Shown here one piece after another: positions 1-6,647 of a stretch of DNA of 15,419 nucleotides. The position numbers and the translations under genes were made by a program. The stretch comes from Limisoma sp963590405 (GTDB lineage Bacteria; Bacteroidota; Bacteroidia; Bacteroidales; Muribaculaceae). The stretch spans positions 1 to 15,419 of the forward strand of contig CAVAPE010000059.1 in assembly GCA_963590405.1 (NCBI GenBank). The letters run 5' to 3'. The notes beneath the pieces were generated by a model that saw only the letters and a program-made list of their open reading frames with translations, was not told the origin of the DNA and searched no databases. Positions within the stretch are counted from its first letter, which is position 1. Each line of letters begins with the position of its first letter.

Positions 1-2093
1 CACTTAGGGCAAACCTGAAGGTCGTCGGTGGCGTCCTCATATCCGCAGTCCATGCAGCGGTTGCGGTTATGGTTGACAGAGCCGTAGCCGATGTTGTACT
101 TGTCGATAAGGTCCACGATGTCGGAGATAGCCTCAGGGTTATGGGTAGCATCGCCGTCGATTTCCACATAGAAGATATGTCCGCCGCGGGTAAGTTCGTG
201 GTAAGGAGCCTCCACCTCTGCCTTGTGGCGAGGGCTGCATTTGTACCATACTGGCACGTGGTTGGAGTTGGTGTAGTACTCTCTGTCTGTAACGCCCTTG
301 ATTACGCCAAACGTCTTGCGATCCTTCTTTGTGAAGCGACCCGACAAGCCTTCGGCAGGAGTTGCCAGCACGCTGAAGTTATGATTGTAGCGCTCCGAAA
401 ATTCGTTTGCCTTGCTGCGCATGTAGCCCACGATGCGCAAACCGAGTTCCTGACTTTCCTTCGACTCGCCGTGGTGCTTACCGGTCAATGCCACAAGACA
501 TTCAGCAAGACCGATGAAGCCTATGCCGAGCGTGCCTTGGTTGATTACGCTCTCCACTGTCTCGTCTGACTTGAGTTGGTCGCCGCCGTTCCACAGTTTC
601 GACATCAGCAACGGGAACTGCTTTGCAAGGGCAGTCTTCTGGAAGTCGTAGCGTTCGCACAACTGGGTGGCTGTTACCTCAAGAAGGTTGTCGAGTTTCT
701 TGAAGAACTGGTCGATGCGCTCTTTCTCGTCTTGAATGCTCATGCACTCGATTGCGAGTTTTACGATGTTGATTGTGGAGAACGACAGGTTGCCACGACC
801 AATAGAGGTCTTTTCGCCAAAGCGGTTTTCAAACACACGCGTGCGGCATCCCATGGTAGCCACCTCATATTTGTAGCGTTCAGGATCGTTAGCATCCCAT
901 TTCTCGTGGTAATTGAACGTTGCGTCGAGGTTGAGGAAGTTAGGGAAGAAACGGCGTGCCGTAACCTTGCAAGCCAACTTGTAGAGGTCGTAGTTGCGGT
1001 CCTCTGGCAGATAGTTCACGCCACGTTTCTTCTTCCATATCTGGATTGGGAAGATGGCTGTAGCGCCATTGCCCACGCCCTCGTAGGTTGAGTTGAGGAT
1101 TTCGCGGATGATGCAACGACCCTCGGCGCTGGTGTCGGTACCATAGTTCACCGAACTGAACACCACTTGGTTACCGCCGCGGGAGTGGATGGTGTTCATA
1201 TTGTGGATGAACGCCTCCATGGCTTGGTGCACACGGTTTACGGTCTTATTGATGGCGTGTTGTAGAGCGCGCTCCTTGCCTTCAAGTCCGTCAAGAGGCT
1301 TTTTCAAATAGTCATCGAGTTTGATGTCGTAGAGGTCGCTGAAATCCTGACCGAAGAGTGCCTCGGTGTTTTTCACCTCCTCTTTAAACGATGAGCGCAC
1401 ATAAGGAGCCAAATAGAAGTCGAAGGCTGGGATAGCCTGACCGCCGTGCATCTCGTTCTGTGCTGTTTCAAGGGAGATACAGCCAATGATGCTTGCCGTC
1501 TCGATGCGCTTTGCTGGGCGTGATTCGCCGTGACCTGCCGTGAAGCCATATTTGAGCACACGGTCGAGCGGATGCTGCACGCAAGTGAGACTCTTTGTTG
1601 GATAGTAGTCCTTGTCATGGATGTGTAGATAGTTGCCTTTCACGGCGTCGCTCGTCTCAGGCGACAACAGATAGTCGTCGACAAACGGTTTTGTCGTTTC
1701 GCTGGCAAACTTCATCATCATGCCGGCTGGCGAGTCGGCGTTCATATTGGCGTTTTCGCGTGTGATGTCGTTCGACTTTGCCTCGATGATTTCGAGGAAA
1801 ATGTCGCGTGTCTTTGCACGGCGGGCAATGCTGCGCTGGTCGCGGTAGGCAATGTAGCGTTTTGCCACCTCCTTGCGCGAACTCTTCATGAGTTCCATTT
1901 CCACACTGTCCTGAATTTCTTCCACAGTCATCTGGTCCTTGCCGGTCATACCGATGCGGTCGGTGATTTTCTGAATGAGTGACTCGTCTTCGCCCTTTTC
2001 GGTCGTAATCATGGCCTTGCGGATGGCTGCTTTAATCTTTTCTTCGTTGTAGCCGACGACTCTACCGTCGCGCTTAATTACTGTTTGTATCAT
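1..2093 (-). CDS. nrdD: Anaerobic ribonucleoside-triphosphate reductase (class III), 3' end outside window
   Basis: Reduces ribonucleoside triphosphates to deoxyribonucleotides for DNA synthesis without oxygen, using a glycyl radical installed by the radical-SAM activase NrdG. Reading the minus strand from ATG at 2093 gives 697 uninterrupted codons starting MIQTVIKRDGRVVGYNEE. An ATP-cone regulatory domain spans about residues 3-90. The catalytic domain has the two cysteines expected for the thiyl radical and its partner, C171 (SLTCVQHPLDR) and C416 (MGCRTRVFEN); assigning them to the E. coli active-site pair is by position and context. The C-terminal zinc site is visible as C680, C683 and C695, with a fourth Cys probably spanning the edge (the last partial codon begins TG). 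The family is about 710-730 residues, so only the short glycyl-radical loop (RVxGY type) and the stop are missing. nrdG commonly follows nrdD and may lie just past the left edge. No frameshift. Assignment is secure. Confidence 0.97.
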   Translation of the reverse strand, partial: MIQTVIKRDGRVVGYNEEKIKAAIRKAMITTEKGEDESLIQKITDRIGMTGKDQMTVEEIQDSVEMELMKSSRKEVAKRYIAYRDQRSIARRAKTRDIFLEIIEAKSNDITRENANMNADSPAGMMMKFASETTKPFVDDYLLSPETSDAVKGNYLHIHDKDYYPTKSLTCVQHPLDRVLKYGFTAGHGESRPAKRIETASIIGCISLETAQNEMHGGQAIPAFDFYLAPYVRSSFKEEVKNTEALFGQDFSDLYDIKLDDYLKKPLDGLEGKERALQHAINKTVNRVHQAMEAFIHNMNTIHSRGGNQVVFSSVNYGTDTSAEGRCIIREILNSTYEGVGNGATAIFPIQIWKKKRGVNYLPEDRNYDLYKLACKVTARRFFPNFLNLDATFNYHEKWDANDPERYKYEVATMGCRTRVFENRFGEKTSIGRGNLSFSTINIVKLAIECMSIQDEKERIDQFFKKLDNLLEVTATQLCERYDFQKTALAKQFPLLMSKLWNGGDQLKSDETVESVINQGTLGIGFIGLAECLVALTGKHHGESKESQELGLRIVGYMRSKANEFSERYNHNFSVLATPAEGLSGRFTKKDRKTFGVIKGVTDREYYTNSNHVPVWYKCSPRHKAEVEAPYHELTRGGHIFYVEIDGDATHNPEAISDIVDLIDKYNIGYGSVNHNRNRCMDCGYEDATDDLQVCPK

Positions 2094-2134
2094 TATTGTT
2101 TTTGAGGGATTTTTAGTGTTCCTTTTTCCGATTT

Positions 2135-2166
2135 CAAAGGTATATATTGTTTTTCTAATTGCCAAA
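2135..2166 (-). promoter_or_regulatory. Predicted promoter of nrdD (Bacteroidetes type)
   Basis: On the minus strand TTTG (2166-2163) is followed after 20 nt by TACCTTTG (2142-2135), matching the Bacteroidetes -33/-7 consensus TTTG-N19/20-TAnnTTTG. Transcription would start near 2131, giving a leader of about 37 nt before the nrdD ATG at 2093. The prediction is from motif and spacing only. Confidence 0.7.
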
Positions 2167-2183
2167 CAAAATTTTATTTTTGG
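2162..2183. promoter_or_regulatory. Imperfect 22-bp palindrome over the nrdD -33 element
   Basis: Outer arms CCAAA (2162-2166) and TTTGG (2179-2183) are exact inverted repeats around an A/T-rich core; 8 of 11 mirrored positions pair. The element covers the TTTG -33 box of the nrdD promoter, the right place for an operator controlling nrdD. It does not resemble the NrdR box or an FNR/CRP site closely enough to name a regulator. It could be chance in AT-rich DNA. Confidence 0.3.
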
Positions 2184-2255
2184 AAAACTTTTCTGCATTT
2201 GTTAATTCTCTTTCTGTTGATTATTAGGCAATTAAATTTTTTTTCGGAAAACTTT
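2182..2255. repeat. Pair of 10-bp direct repeats GGAAAACTTT between divergent genes
   Basis: GGAAAACTTT occurs at 2182-2191 and again at 2246-2255, 64 nt apart, each preceded by a T run. Both copies lie in the noncoding gap between nrdD and the ABC-F gene, upstream of both predicted promoters. They could be binding sites for one regulator or simply low-complexity AT-rich sequence. The rest of the gap (2192-2334) shows nothing else I can name. Confidence 0.4.
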
Positions 2256-2334
2256 GTGTCCAAATAAGACATATACAGCCTCCAAAAACCCACCATCACA
2301 ACGAGTTATGAAAATGCGGGCGGGAATAATTTCG

Positions 2335-2342
2335 TACCTTTG
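2335..2342 (+). promoter_or_regulatory. Predicted -7 promoter element of the ABC-F gene
   Basis: TACCTTTG matches the Bacteroidetes -7 consensus TAnnTTTG. No good TTTG lies 19-20 nt upstream (that position is AAAA), so the -33 element is weak or absent. Transcription would start near 2346, leaving a leader of about 30 nt before the ATG at 2377. This also argues against the longer reading frame that begins at 2254, because that start would be upstream of the transcript. Confidence 0.55.
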
Positions 2343-2376
2343 CATATTATTACGCAAAAACGACATAAAAAGAGGT

Positions 2377-4239
2377 ATGAAATCATTTCTGCAGATTGAA
2401 AATTTAACGAAATCGTTTGGCGACAGATTGCTTTTCTCGGATGTTACCTTCGGGGTGTATGAAGGCGACAAAATCGGACTTATCGCCAAGAACGGCTCGG
2501 GCAAAACTACCCTACTCCGCATCATTGCTGGCGAAGAGCCCTACGATTCGGGCAATCTGGTTTTCCGCAACGATTTGCGGGTGGGCTACCTCAAGCAGTT
2601 GCCGGAGTTAGACCCAAATCTGTCGGTCATCGACGCTTGTCTAACGGTCGACGACGATGCCACGGTGGCTATCCGCGCCTACGAGCAAGCAACTGCGAGT
2701 GGCGATGCCGACGCTCTGGCGAAAGCAATGCAGATGATGGATGCCTCAAGCGCATGGGACTACGAGGACCGCATACGCCAAATCCTCACGCAACTGAAGA
2801 TTACCGACATGAATCAGCCCGTAGGACAGTTGTCGGGCGGACAAATCAAGCGCGTGGCGCTCGCCAAGGTGATTATCAATGAGCCGGAACTTCTAATTCT
2901 CGACGAGCCGACCAACCACCTCGACATTGATATGATTGAGTGGCTGGAGAGTTATCTGCAGCGCAGCCGCATGTCTATCCTTATGGTCACCCACGACCGC
3001 TATTTCCTCGACAAGATTTGTTCAAAAATTGTGGAAATCGACAGTCGCGAGGTGTTTACCTACAACGGCAACTACGACTACTACCTCGAAAAGCGCGAAG
3101 AGCGACTGTCGGCACAGAGCGCAGAGTTGGCTAAAGTAAAGAATTTGCTACGCACAGAACTCGACTGGATGCGTCGCCAGCCACAGGCACGCGGCTCAAA
3201 GGCGAAGTATCGCATCGACGCTTTCCACGAACTGAGCCGCCGCTCGCAGGTGAGACGCGACGACAGCGAGGTGCAACTCAACGTGAAATCGACATATATC
3301 GGGTCGAAAATCTTCGATGCCGTAGACGTATCGAAGGCTTACGGCGAGAAAACGATTCTCCGCGATTTTGAATACACCTTCGCGCGCTATGAGAAGGTGG
3401 GCATCGTGGGCAACAATGGTGTTGGCAAGTCCACGTTCATTAAACTCCTTCTTGGCTTGGAAAAACCCGACTCTGGACATTTCGACATCGGCGAGACGGT
3501 GAAGTTCGGCTACTACAGTCAGGACGGCATCAAGTTTAACGAGCAGGACAAAGTAATCGATGCAGTGCGCAAGATTGCCGAAGTGGTTGTGCTCGACGCA
3601 AAGACGCGCTACACCGCATCGCAGTTCCTGCAACTATTTCTGTTCAGCCCGGAGACGCAGCAAAACTACATCTACAAACTCAGCGGTGGCGAAAAGCGGC
3701 GGCTCTATCTGGCTACGGTGCTGATGCGCACTCCTAACTTCCTTATCCTCGACGAGCCGACCAACGACCTCGACATCACCACGCTCGGCATCCTTGAGGA
3801 CTACATCTGCAAATTCAAGGGCTGCGTGATTATCGTGAGCCACGACCGCTTCTTTCTCGACCGCACTGTCGACCATCTGTTTGTGTTTGAGGGCGACGGC
3901 GTTGTCAAGGATTTCCCTGGCAACTATTCCGACTACCGCGACTGGATGCTACAACAGAAGAAGGATGAAGAGAAGCCAAAGCGCAAGGAGGAGCAGAAGG
4001 CTGTGCGTGCGCCTCGCACAAACGCTAACAAGATGTCGTTTAAGGAGAAAAAGGAATTTGAAGCCCTCTCTGCCGAAATCGCCTCACTCGAAGAGGAGAA
4101 GAAGCAGATTGAAACGGACCTCAGCAGCGGCACTCTATCGGTGGCTGAAATCACAGAGAAATCGCAACGCATTCAGGAAATCATCAATCTCCTCGACGAG
4201 AAAGAGATGCGCTGGCTTGAACTGTCAGAAAAGGAGTAA
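2377..4239 (+). CDS. ABC-F family ATPase, Uup-like (ribosome-associated, not a transporter)
   Basis: ABC-F proteins have two ATPase domains and no membrane segments; they bind the ribosomal E site and help resolve stalled or antibiotic-blocked translation. The 620-residue protein (start MKSFLQIENL) has domain 1 with Walker A 37-45 (AKNGSGKTT), signature LSGGQ 152-156, Walker B LILDEPTNHLD near 173-183 and switch His206. The linker, about 235-310 (WMRRQPQARGSKAKYRIDAF), is the family's tRNA-contacting extension. Domain 2 has Walker A GNNGVGKST 344-352, signature LSGGE 435-439, Walker B LILDEPTNDLD near 456-466 and His489. A charged stretch (530-560) leads to a C-terminal coiled coil (560-620), as in Uup. 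The first P-loop begins with Ala in place of the usual Gly. I chose ATG 2377 because the ABC domain begins there and the upstream 41 in-frame codons match nothing and precede the predicted promoter. Which ABC-F subfamily it is remains less certain than the family. Confidence 0.93.
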   Translation: MKSFLQIENLTKSFGDRLLFSDVTFGVYEGDKIGLIAKNGSGKTTLLRIIAGEEPYDSGNLVFRNDLRVGYLKQLPELDPNLSVIDACLTVDDDATVAIRAYEQATASGDADALAKAMQMMDASSAWDYEDRIRQILTQLKITDMNQPVGQLSGGQIKRVALAKVIINEPELLILDEPTNHLDIDMIEWLESYLQRSRMSILMVTHDRYFLDKICSKIVEIDSREVFTYNGNYDYYLEKREERLSAQSAELAKVKNLLRTELDWMRRQPQARGSKAKYRIDAFHELSRRSQVRRDDSEVQLNVKSTYIGSKIFDAVDVSKAYGEKTILRDFEYTFARYEKVGIVGNNGVGKSTFIKLLLGLEKPDSGHFDIGETVKFGYYSQDGIKFNEQDKVIDAVRKIAEVVVLDAKTRYTASQFLQLFLFSPETQQNYIYKLSGGEKRRLYLATVLMRTPNFLILDEPTNDLDITTLGILEDYICKFKGCVIIVSHDRFFLDRTVDHLFVFEGDGVVKDFPGNYSDYRDWMLQQKKDEEKPKRKEEQKAVRAPRTNANKMSFKEKKEFEALSAEIASLEEEKKQIETDLSSGTLSVAEITEKSQRIQEIINLLDEKEMRWLELSEKE

Positions 4240-4242
4240 ATT

Positions 4243-4767
4243 CTACAGAAGCATCTGCAACTGGACCACATCCACATAGCCGTCTGCACGGCAGAGCCAA
4301 TCTTTAAGCGTACCGCAAGCAGCAAAGCCTGCCTTCTGAAAGAGGTGCATACTTTTGTCGTTGTCCGCAGCCACTTGCGCCGACAACTGATGCATATGGA
4401 GCACACTGCGGCTATAGTCTGCCAAAAGTGCCAGCACCCTTGCGCCAATGCCCTGCCCTTGATTGCGGCGGTCAATCATCACTCCTACTGATGCGCGCCG
4501 GTGCGTGGGGTCGAAATCAAAGAGGTCAACCATCCCCACACGCGTGCCGTCTGCCCCGAGGCAAACCATCAGCCGCAGTTGTCGCTGGGCGTAGATGTCG
4601 GCTGAATACGACCGCAGATAGTCGAGAATCTGCCGGCGCGAGAATGGGGCGGTTGTAGCGCCATACTGCCACAGACTTGCATCGTTTTCCCACTCGAAGA
4701 TTATATCAAGGTCTTCGGGTTCGAGTGCCCTAAGTGTCACTATGCCGTCGGTCATCAGTGCAGCCAT
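4243..4767 (-). CDS. GNAT-family N-acetyltransferase (RimJ/RimL-like)
   Basis: Predicted cytoplasmic acetyltransferase moving acetyl from acetyl-CoA to an amine. The 174-residue protein shows the N-terminal LRALEPEDL motif (about 12-20) typical of RimJ/RimL/SpeG-type members, the acetyl-CoA pyrophosphate-binding loop RNQGQGIGAR at 101-110, and the NDKSMHLFQKAGF motif near 136-148. The substrate (ribosomal protein N-terminus, polyamine, antibiotic or sugar amine) cannot be read from sequence. ATG 4767 lies 5 nt beyond the glycosyltransferase stop, so translation is probably coupled; an in-frame ATG at 4755 (MTDGIVTLRA) is an equally good start and would give 170 residues. It is the last gene of the recR operon and ends 3 nt from the stop of the convergent ABC-F gene. 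Confidence 0.9.
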   Translation of the reverse strand: MAALMTDGIVTLRALEPEDLDIIFEWENDASLWQYGATTAPFSRRQILDYLRSYSADIYAQRQLRLMVCLGADGTRVGMVDLFDFDPTHRRASVGVMIDRRNQGQGIGARVLALLADYSRSVLHMHQLSAQVAADNDKSMHLFQKAGFAACGTLKDWLCRADGYVDVVQLQMLL

Positions 4768-4771
4768 ATCG

Positions 4772-5935
4772 TTAAGCCATTTTGGGGGTTATCACCACTT
4801 GCGACTGCGAGAGATAGGTGGCAAACTCCCGTTGCGCACCCGCCAAACGACAAATGGTGTTGATAGTTTCGGAATATGTGCAGTCGCGGTTGTCGAGCAC
4901 CGTCAGTACCTTGCCTTCGGGCAGATTTACGCTGTCGGCTGAAGCGAAAGTGAGCATTCTGCCATAGGGTACTGTGACCTTTGCTGCCACCTCGTCGGGA
5001 TGCGACGACACGACGACAAGGGCATCGTAAGGCGACACCACTGGCTTCCGCTTGGGCAAAATCTTGCCGAAAAACCGCTGCGCCAGCGCCATCCACGTGC
5101 GCAAGCCAATGGCAAAATTAACCATAACGCCATAGATGCGGCTATAGTTGGGATAGTGCTTGCGGAAGAATATCTGCATAGCCTCGTAGAACACGCGCAC
5201 ATAGCGGTAGGAATCCTTCTGCGTACTTTCGCCTTTGTAATGAATTATCGGCGTAGGAATGAAGTAATTGCTCCGCCCTTCCTTCACCATTCTGTATGAC
5301 AGGTCGATGTCCTCGCCATACATAAAGAAATCTTCATCGAAGCCGCCAATCTTGCGCAGCAATGCAGTAGGCGCGAAGATAAAAGCGCCACTGAGAATGT
5401 CGATGCGGTGAGGCTCATCGGCAGAGAGATAGCGCAGATGATAGCGTGCAAAAAGCGGAGAACGGGGGAAGAGCGACGAGAGTCCGAAAATCTTGCAGAA
5501 CGACACCCACGGCGTGGGGAACGAGCGCTTCGACTCGGGCAGGAACCGCCCGTTGCCGTCGTGCATCTGAGCGCCGATACCGCCGCAATCGTCGTGGTTG
5601 TTGTAAAAATCCACGCAATCGCGGAGCGTGTGGCTACCAATCACAGTGTCGGGGTTAAGTATCAGCGTGAAGCGCCCGCGAGCGAGGTCGAAGCCTTGGT
5701 TGTTGGCACGCCCGAAGCCGGGATTGTCGTGGTTTTCGATAACAACGACATCGGGGAAGCACTTGCGCAGATGCGCTATCGAGTCGTCGCCGGAGTTGTT
5801 GTCAATCACGATTATCTCGCCACGAAAGCCCTCCAGAGCCTCCTTTGCCGAACGCACCGTCTGCTCCAGAAAATATTTCACCCGATAGTTTACAATCACT
5901 ATCGATATGTCCAAGTCGTAGTTCTTTCCGTCCAT
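4772..5935 (-). CDS. Family 2 glycosyltransferase with an uncharacterised C-terminal extension
   Basis: Predicted inverting GT-A glycosyltransferase of the rhamnosyltransferase/WbbL-like type, adding a sugar from a nucleotide donor to a surface-polysaccharide or other glycan precursor at the cytoplasmic face. The 387-residue protein begins with the nucleotide-binding strand DISIVIVNYRV (9-19), followed by IIVIDNNSGDDS (41-52), PGFGRANNQGF (72-82) and the DxD-like metal site LNPDT (93-97). The acceptor/base region LSGAFIFAP (181-189), GGFDEDFFMYGEDIDLSYR (197-215) carries the likely catalytic E-D pair at 208-209. A hydrophobic segment near 268-290 may contact the membrane. Residues about 300-387 form an extra alpha/beta-looking segment (DALVVVSSHPDE... 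VVITPK) not part of the GT-A core. The start lies 4 nt after recR, so it is in the recR operon. Donor and acceptor are unknown. Confidence 0.92.
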   Translation of the reverse strand: MDGKNYDLDISIVIVNYRVKYFLEQTVRSAKEALEGFRGEIIVIDNNSGDDSIAHLRKCFPDVVVIENHDNPGFGRANNQGFDLARGRFTLILNPDTVIGSHTLRDCVDFYNNHDDCGGIGAQMHDGNGRFLPESKRSFPTPWVSFCKIFGLSSLFPRSPLFARYHLRYLSADEPHRIDILSGAFIFAPTALLRKIGGFDEDFFMYGEDIDLSYRMVKEGRSNYFIPTPIIHYKGESTQKDSYRYVRVFYEAMQIFFRKHYPNYSRIYGVMVNFAIGLRTWMALAQRFFGKILPKRKPVVSPYDALVVVSSHPDEVAAKVTVPYGRMLTFASADSVNLPEGKVLTVLDNRDCTYSETINTICRLAGAQREFATYLSQSQVVITPKMA

Positions 5936-5939
5936 CGTC

Positions 5940-6566
5940 TTACTGGTTGTTGATTGTAGCGGAAAAGAGTGTGCGGTTAAGGATTGACCGTCCGAGGGTT
6001 ACCTCGTCGGTATATTCGAGTTCGTTGCCCACAGCCACTCCGCGGGCAATCATCGACACAATCACGTTCATCCCCGAAAGCACACGGAAAATGTAGAAAT
6101 TGGTTGTTTCACCCTCCATCGTCGGGCTAAGGGCGAGTATCACCTCTCTCACCTGCCCCGTGGCAACGCGGTCAACGAGGCTCTGCATTTCGAGTTCGCG
6201 CGGAGTGATGCCATCCATCGGCGAAATCAGTCCGCCGAGCACATGGTAAAGTCCGTGGAACTGATGGGTGTTTTCAATAGCCATCACGTCCTTCACGCTC
6301 TCCACCACGCACACCGTCGAGGCATCGCGGTGACTGTCGGCACAAATCGGGCAAATCTCCGTTTCCGAGATGTTGTGGCACACGGAGCAATAACGGATGC
6401 CCTCACGGAGTTTGACAATGGAGTCGCCCAGAGCCAACGCCACACTCTTGTCCTGACGGAGCAAATAAAGCACCAGACGCAGAGCGGTTTTCCGCCCTAT
6501 GCCGGGCAACTTCGACATCTCCGACACTGCGTTCTCGAGCAGTGTTGATGAGAATTCTTTTTCCAT
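5940..6566 (-). CDS. recR: Recombination mediator RecR
   Basis: With RecO (and RecF where present) RecR helps load RecA onto SSB-coated single-stranded gaps during recombinational DNA repair. The 208-residue protein matches the family length (about 200) and has all its domains: helix-hairpin-helix with LPGIGRKTALR at 20-30, a zinc finger with C60, C63, C72 and C75 (CSVCHNISETEICPIC), and a Toprim domain about 83-178 (VCVVESVKDVMAIE, with E89 in the conserved position), then ARGVAVGNELEYTDEVTL, equivalent to the ARGxPxGxELEY-type segment of other RecRs. ATG 6566 places LPGIG at the usual distance from the N-terminus; the next Met (M17) would cut into the hairpin. A promoter sits 5 nt upstream of the ATG. 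It heads an apparent recR-glycosyltransferase-acetyltransferase operon. Confidence 0.97.
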   Translation of the reverse strand: MEKEFSSTLLENAVSEMSKLPGIGRKTALRLVLYLLRQDKSVALALGDSIVKLREGIRYCSVCHNISETEICPICADSHRDASTVCVVESVKDVMAIENTHQFHGLYHVLGGLISPMDGITPRELEMQSLVDRVATGQVREVILALSPTMEGETTNFYIFRVLSGMNVIVSMIARGVAVGNELEYTDEVTLGRSILNRTLFSATINNQ

Positions 6567-6571
6567 AACTG

Positions 6572-6603
6572 CAAATATAGTCCAAAATTCCGTAAGTAGG
6601 AAA
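6572..6603 (-). promoter_or_regulatory. Predicted recR promoter, adjacent to the start codon
   Basis: On the minus strand TATATTTG (6579-6572) matches the -7 consensus TAnnTTTG exactly, and TTTC (6603-6600), one mismatch from TTTG, lies 20 nt upstream. The recR ATG begins at 6566, only 5 nt after the -7 box, so the predicted start of transcription falls within about 0-3 nt of the ATG: the mRNA would be leaderless or nearly so. Confidence 0.6.
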
Positions 6604-6612
6604 AGGGCTGCG

Positions 6613-6639
6613 AAAAAGTAACGGCAACCGAAGCGCCAT
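6613..6639 (-). terminator. Possible weak intrinsic terminator after the AEC transporter gene
   Basis: Downstream of the transporter stop on the minus strand, ATGGC (6639-6635) and GCCGT (6625-6621) can pair as a 5-bp stem with one G-U wobble and a 9-nt loop containing CTTCGG; after TAC a run of five T follows (6617-6613). It lies between the transporter stop and the recR promoter, where a terminator is expected. The stem is short, so the call is tentative. Confidence 0.3.
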
Positions 6640-6647
6640 CGCGGATT

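Noticed and set aside
69..1091. Two long plus-strand open frames (166 and 171 codons) opposite nrdD
   Set aside because: They are antisense to a continuous, strongly recognisable NrdD frame and their translations show no family features.
2138..2153. NrdR-like box around TATATATTGT upstream of nrdD
   Set aside because: Only one half resembles the consensus; the dyad and the second half are missing, and the sequence overlaps the -7 element itself.
2254..2376. 41-codon N-terminal extension of the ABC-F gene
   Set aside because: It precedes the predicted promoter, has no similarity to ABC-F proteins, and the ABC domain starts directly at ATG 2377.
4428..4658. Plus-strand open frame opposite the GNAT gene
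   Set aside because: Antisense to a GNAT protein with an intact acetyl-CoA loop; no supporting features.
5408..5953. A 181-codon plus-strand open frame opposite the glycosyltransferase
   Set aside because: Antisense shadow of a family 2 glycosyltransferase with all motifs in order; no independent coding signal.
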